A model generated the notes under the pieces. That model saw only the letters and a list, made by a program, of their open reading frames with translations, ran no database searches and was not told the DNA's origin. A program made the position numbers and the translations under genes. A stretch of DNA of 64,000 bases from Actinotalea endophytica (GTDB taxonomy: Bacteria > Actinomycetota > Actinomycetes > Actinomycetales > Cellulomonadaceae): positions 186,001-250,000 of the forward strand of contig NZ_JAOVZU010000001.1 in NCBI RefSeq assembly GCF_025717005.1. The letters run 5' to 3'. Shown here piece after piece: positions 62,575-64,000 of the stretch (positions are counted from its first letter, which is position 1; every line of letters begins with the position of its first letter).

Positions 62575-63453
62575 ATGGACATCGGCGAGCTCCGTCCACC
62601 GTCCGCGTCCGGGCCCTGGAGCCCGCCGGAGTTCCTTCCCCCGCTCGACGGACCCGGCCTGGTGACCGGTCGCTCCTGGTCGGGCTGCACGTACGCGGCC
62701 CTGGAGGGTTACCGCCCGCTGCTGCTCGACGTGCACCTGCCACCGGGCACGGGGCAGCCGTGGCCGGCCGTCATGTGGATCCACGGCGGCGGGTGGGCCA
62801 CCGGCGACCGGCGCTACGTGCCGCTCCAGTGGCCGCAGACCGCGCTCTTCCAGACCCTGCTGGACCGCGGCCTCGCAGTCGTCACCGTCGACTACCGCCA
62901 CCTCCGTGAGGCGCCGCTGCCGGCCTGCCTGCGGGACTGCCGGGCGGCGCTCCGCTACGTGCGGCACTTCGCCGCCGACCTGGAGATCGACCCCCGACGG
63001 ATCGGGGTGTGGGGCGAGTCGGCCGGGGGCACCCTCGCGACCCTCGTGGCCCTGTTCGGCTCCCGCGACGACCTCCCGGAGTCGCTGCGGGACGACTCGG
63101 CGGTCCCCACGGGTGACATGTCGGTGCGAGCGGCCGTCGACTGGTACGGCCCGAGCGACCTCGTCCGGCTCGGACGCGAACGCCCGGACCTCTTCACCGA
63201 CCCGGCCGCCGCGGAGCTCGTCTCGCCGCTCCACCAGGTGCACGCCGGGGCGCCGCCGACCCTGCTGATGCACGGGCTGCAGGACGGCATGGTCCCGGTC
63301 GAGGAGAGCCGGTCACTGCACGCGGCGCTCGTCGGGCGGGGCGTCGAGGCGACCCTGCGCGTCGTGCCCGACGCCGATCACTGCTTCATCGGGCAGGACG
63401 TGCGGCCACTGCTGGGTGAGGCCGCAGACTTCCTCGCCGAGGCGCTGCGCTGA
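62575..63453 (+). CDS. Alpha/beta hydrolase, HSL-like esterase
   Basis: 292 residues from ATG 62575 (a TTG at 62566 is a weaker start). Oxyanion motif HGGGW, nucleophile elbow GESAGG, catalytic Asp in GLQDGMVPVEES and His in PDADHCF complete the triad of the hormone-sensitive-lipase branch. Cytosolic carboxylesterase; natural substrate unknown. Confidence 0.9.
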   Translation: MDIGELRPPSASGPWSPPEFLPPLDGPGLVTGRSWSGCTYAALEGYRPLLLDVHLPPGTGQPWPAVMWIHGGGWATGDRRYVPLQWPQTALFQTLLDRGLAVVTVDYRHLREAPLPACLRDCRAALRYVRHFAADLEIDPRRIGVWGESAGGTLATLVALFGSRDDLPESLRDDSAVPTGDMSVRAAVDWYGPSDLVRLGRERPDLFTDPAAAELVSPLHQVHAGAPPTLLMHGLQDGMVPVEESRSLHAALVGRGVEATLRVVPDADHCFIGQDVRPLLGEAADFLAEALR

Positions 63454-63484
63454 CCCGCGGCGCGGCGCGAGGCAGGATGGCCGG

Positions 63485-64000
63485 GTGAGCAGCGAGGGGC
63501 ACCGCCGGCCGATCACGGCCCGCGCGGCGGTCGTGCTGGGACTCCTGCTGCTCGCGGTGACGGCGTCGGCGCTCGCCGGCCCCTGGTCGCTCGAGCCGGG
63601 GATCTCCGGCGGCTCGGCGGGCCTGTCGCCCGCGCCTGCGTCGCCCACGCCCACGGCGAGCCCGACCGAGTCCGCGGCCGAGACCGGTGTCGAGGCCTCC
63701 CGGCTCGCGCACCTGGACCTCCGTCCGGTCGTCTGGCTGCTCCTGGTGGCCGCGATCGGACTCGCGGCGTGGGTCGCCCGGACGATCCTCGACCGACGAG
63801 GCGACGAGCCTGACGTCGACGAGGCCGTGGGCGGCTTCGACGTCGAACCCGACGAACCGTCGATCTCCGCGCTGCGCGACGGGCTCGCCGAGGCCGCCGA
63901 GCACCTGCGCCGCGAGGGCGAGCCGGCCGACGCGGTGATCGCGGCATGGGTCGCGCTCGAGGCCGCGGCAGGTCGTAGCGGGGTGCACCGCGACCCGGCC
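63485..64000 (+). CDS. DUF4129-domain membrane protein, 3' end outside window
   Basis: The frame from GTG 63485 stays open for all 172 codons to the window end. Residues about 15-35 (VVLGLLLLAVTASALAGPW) form a first membrane helix, a Pro/Ser/Thr-rich loop follows, then a second helix (about 82-100, RPVVWLLLVAAIGLAAWVA) and an acidic cytosolic region. The end reads DAVIAAWVALEAAAGRSGVHRDPA, the start of a DUF4129 domain. Such proteins usually accompany MoxR ATPase and DUF58 genes, which would lie beyond 64000. Confidence 0.8.
   Translation, partial: MSSEGHRRPITARAAVVLGLLLLAVTASALAGPWSLEPGISGGSAGLSPAPASPTPTASPTESAAETGVEASRLAHLDLRPVVWLLLVAAIGLAAWVARTILDRRGDEPDVDEAVGGFDVEPDEPSISALRDGLAEAAEHLRREGEPADAVIAAWVALEAAAGRSGVHRDPA

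Overview
The window is a very GC-rich chromosomal segment from an actinobacterium, most likely Micrococcales and possibly Cellulomonadaceae. The support is near-total G/C at third codon positions, many GTG starts, the rpsF-ssb-rpsR-rplI...dnaB block, a DUF222/HNH (13E12-type) gene, a coproporphyrin-dependent heme pathway (hemQ plus an Fe-S-type ferrochelatase), CsoR-type copper control and an F420-type flavin/deazaflavin protein. No rRNA, tRNA, CRISPR array, prophage or insertion sequence was recognised. The family-level placement is inference.

Layout. 1-4744: two P-type cation ATPases, the first cut by the window edge and the second lacking the usual cation ligands. 4796-9926: a small hypothetical gene, a PadR regulator-inositol phosphate synthase pair, and a class A penicillin-binding protein. 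10049-11733: a ribosomal/SSB operon with a probable S6:S18 autoregulatory leader and a UUCG terminator. 11793-16599: NUDIX, MATE exporter, and dnaB interrupted in its P-loop by an intein. 16640-22659: methyltransferase, acetyltransferase, small uncharacterised proteins, CoA-disulfide reductase/rhodanese. 23031-25909: glycogen phosphorylase and a DUF2200 gene. 26558-32959 (minus): CPBP protease-like gene, diguanylate cyclase, pseudokinase/LPG-synthase-type membrane protein and photolyase. 33092-36229: a zinc-finger-like small protein and a tightly overlapped four-gene ABC exporter operon with its own winged-helix regulator. 36308-39368: csoR-copZ-copA copper operon with a clear operator. 39499-49116: acetyltransferases, an orphan chemoreceptor, NAD synthetase, a PIN protein, a MarR pair, a deazaflavin protein and the HNH gene preceded by a 30-bp minisatellite. 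49266-59996: the heme cluster (hemE-hemY, hemQ-hemH-hemCD-hemB-hemL on minus, hemA divergent). 60041-64000: purB, two hydrolases and the start of a DUF4129 protein.

How genes work together. The heme block encodes nearly the whole C5 and coproporphyrin-dependent route: HemA and HemL make aminolevulinate, HemB, the fused HemC-HemD and HemE make coproporphyrinogen, HemY oxidises it, HemH inserts iron and HemQ decarboxylates to heme b. Most neighbours overlap by 4 nt (ATGA), implying translational coupling. The same coupling recurs in the PadR-ino1, acetyltransferase-methyltransferase and ABC operons.

Most notable for follow-up are the DnaB intein, which carries the class 3 W-C-T signature and an endonuclease with two embedded CxxC clusters; low-complexity tandem repeats concentrated in four heme enzymes; a 19-bp palindrome in front of hemQ; a cyclic-di-GMP synthase next to a pseudokinase-containing lipid-modification-type membrane protein; and a P-type ATPase lacking canonical ion ligands. 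No fully new multi-gene system is obvious.
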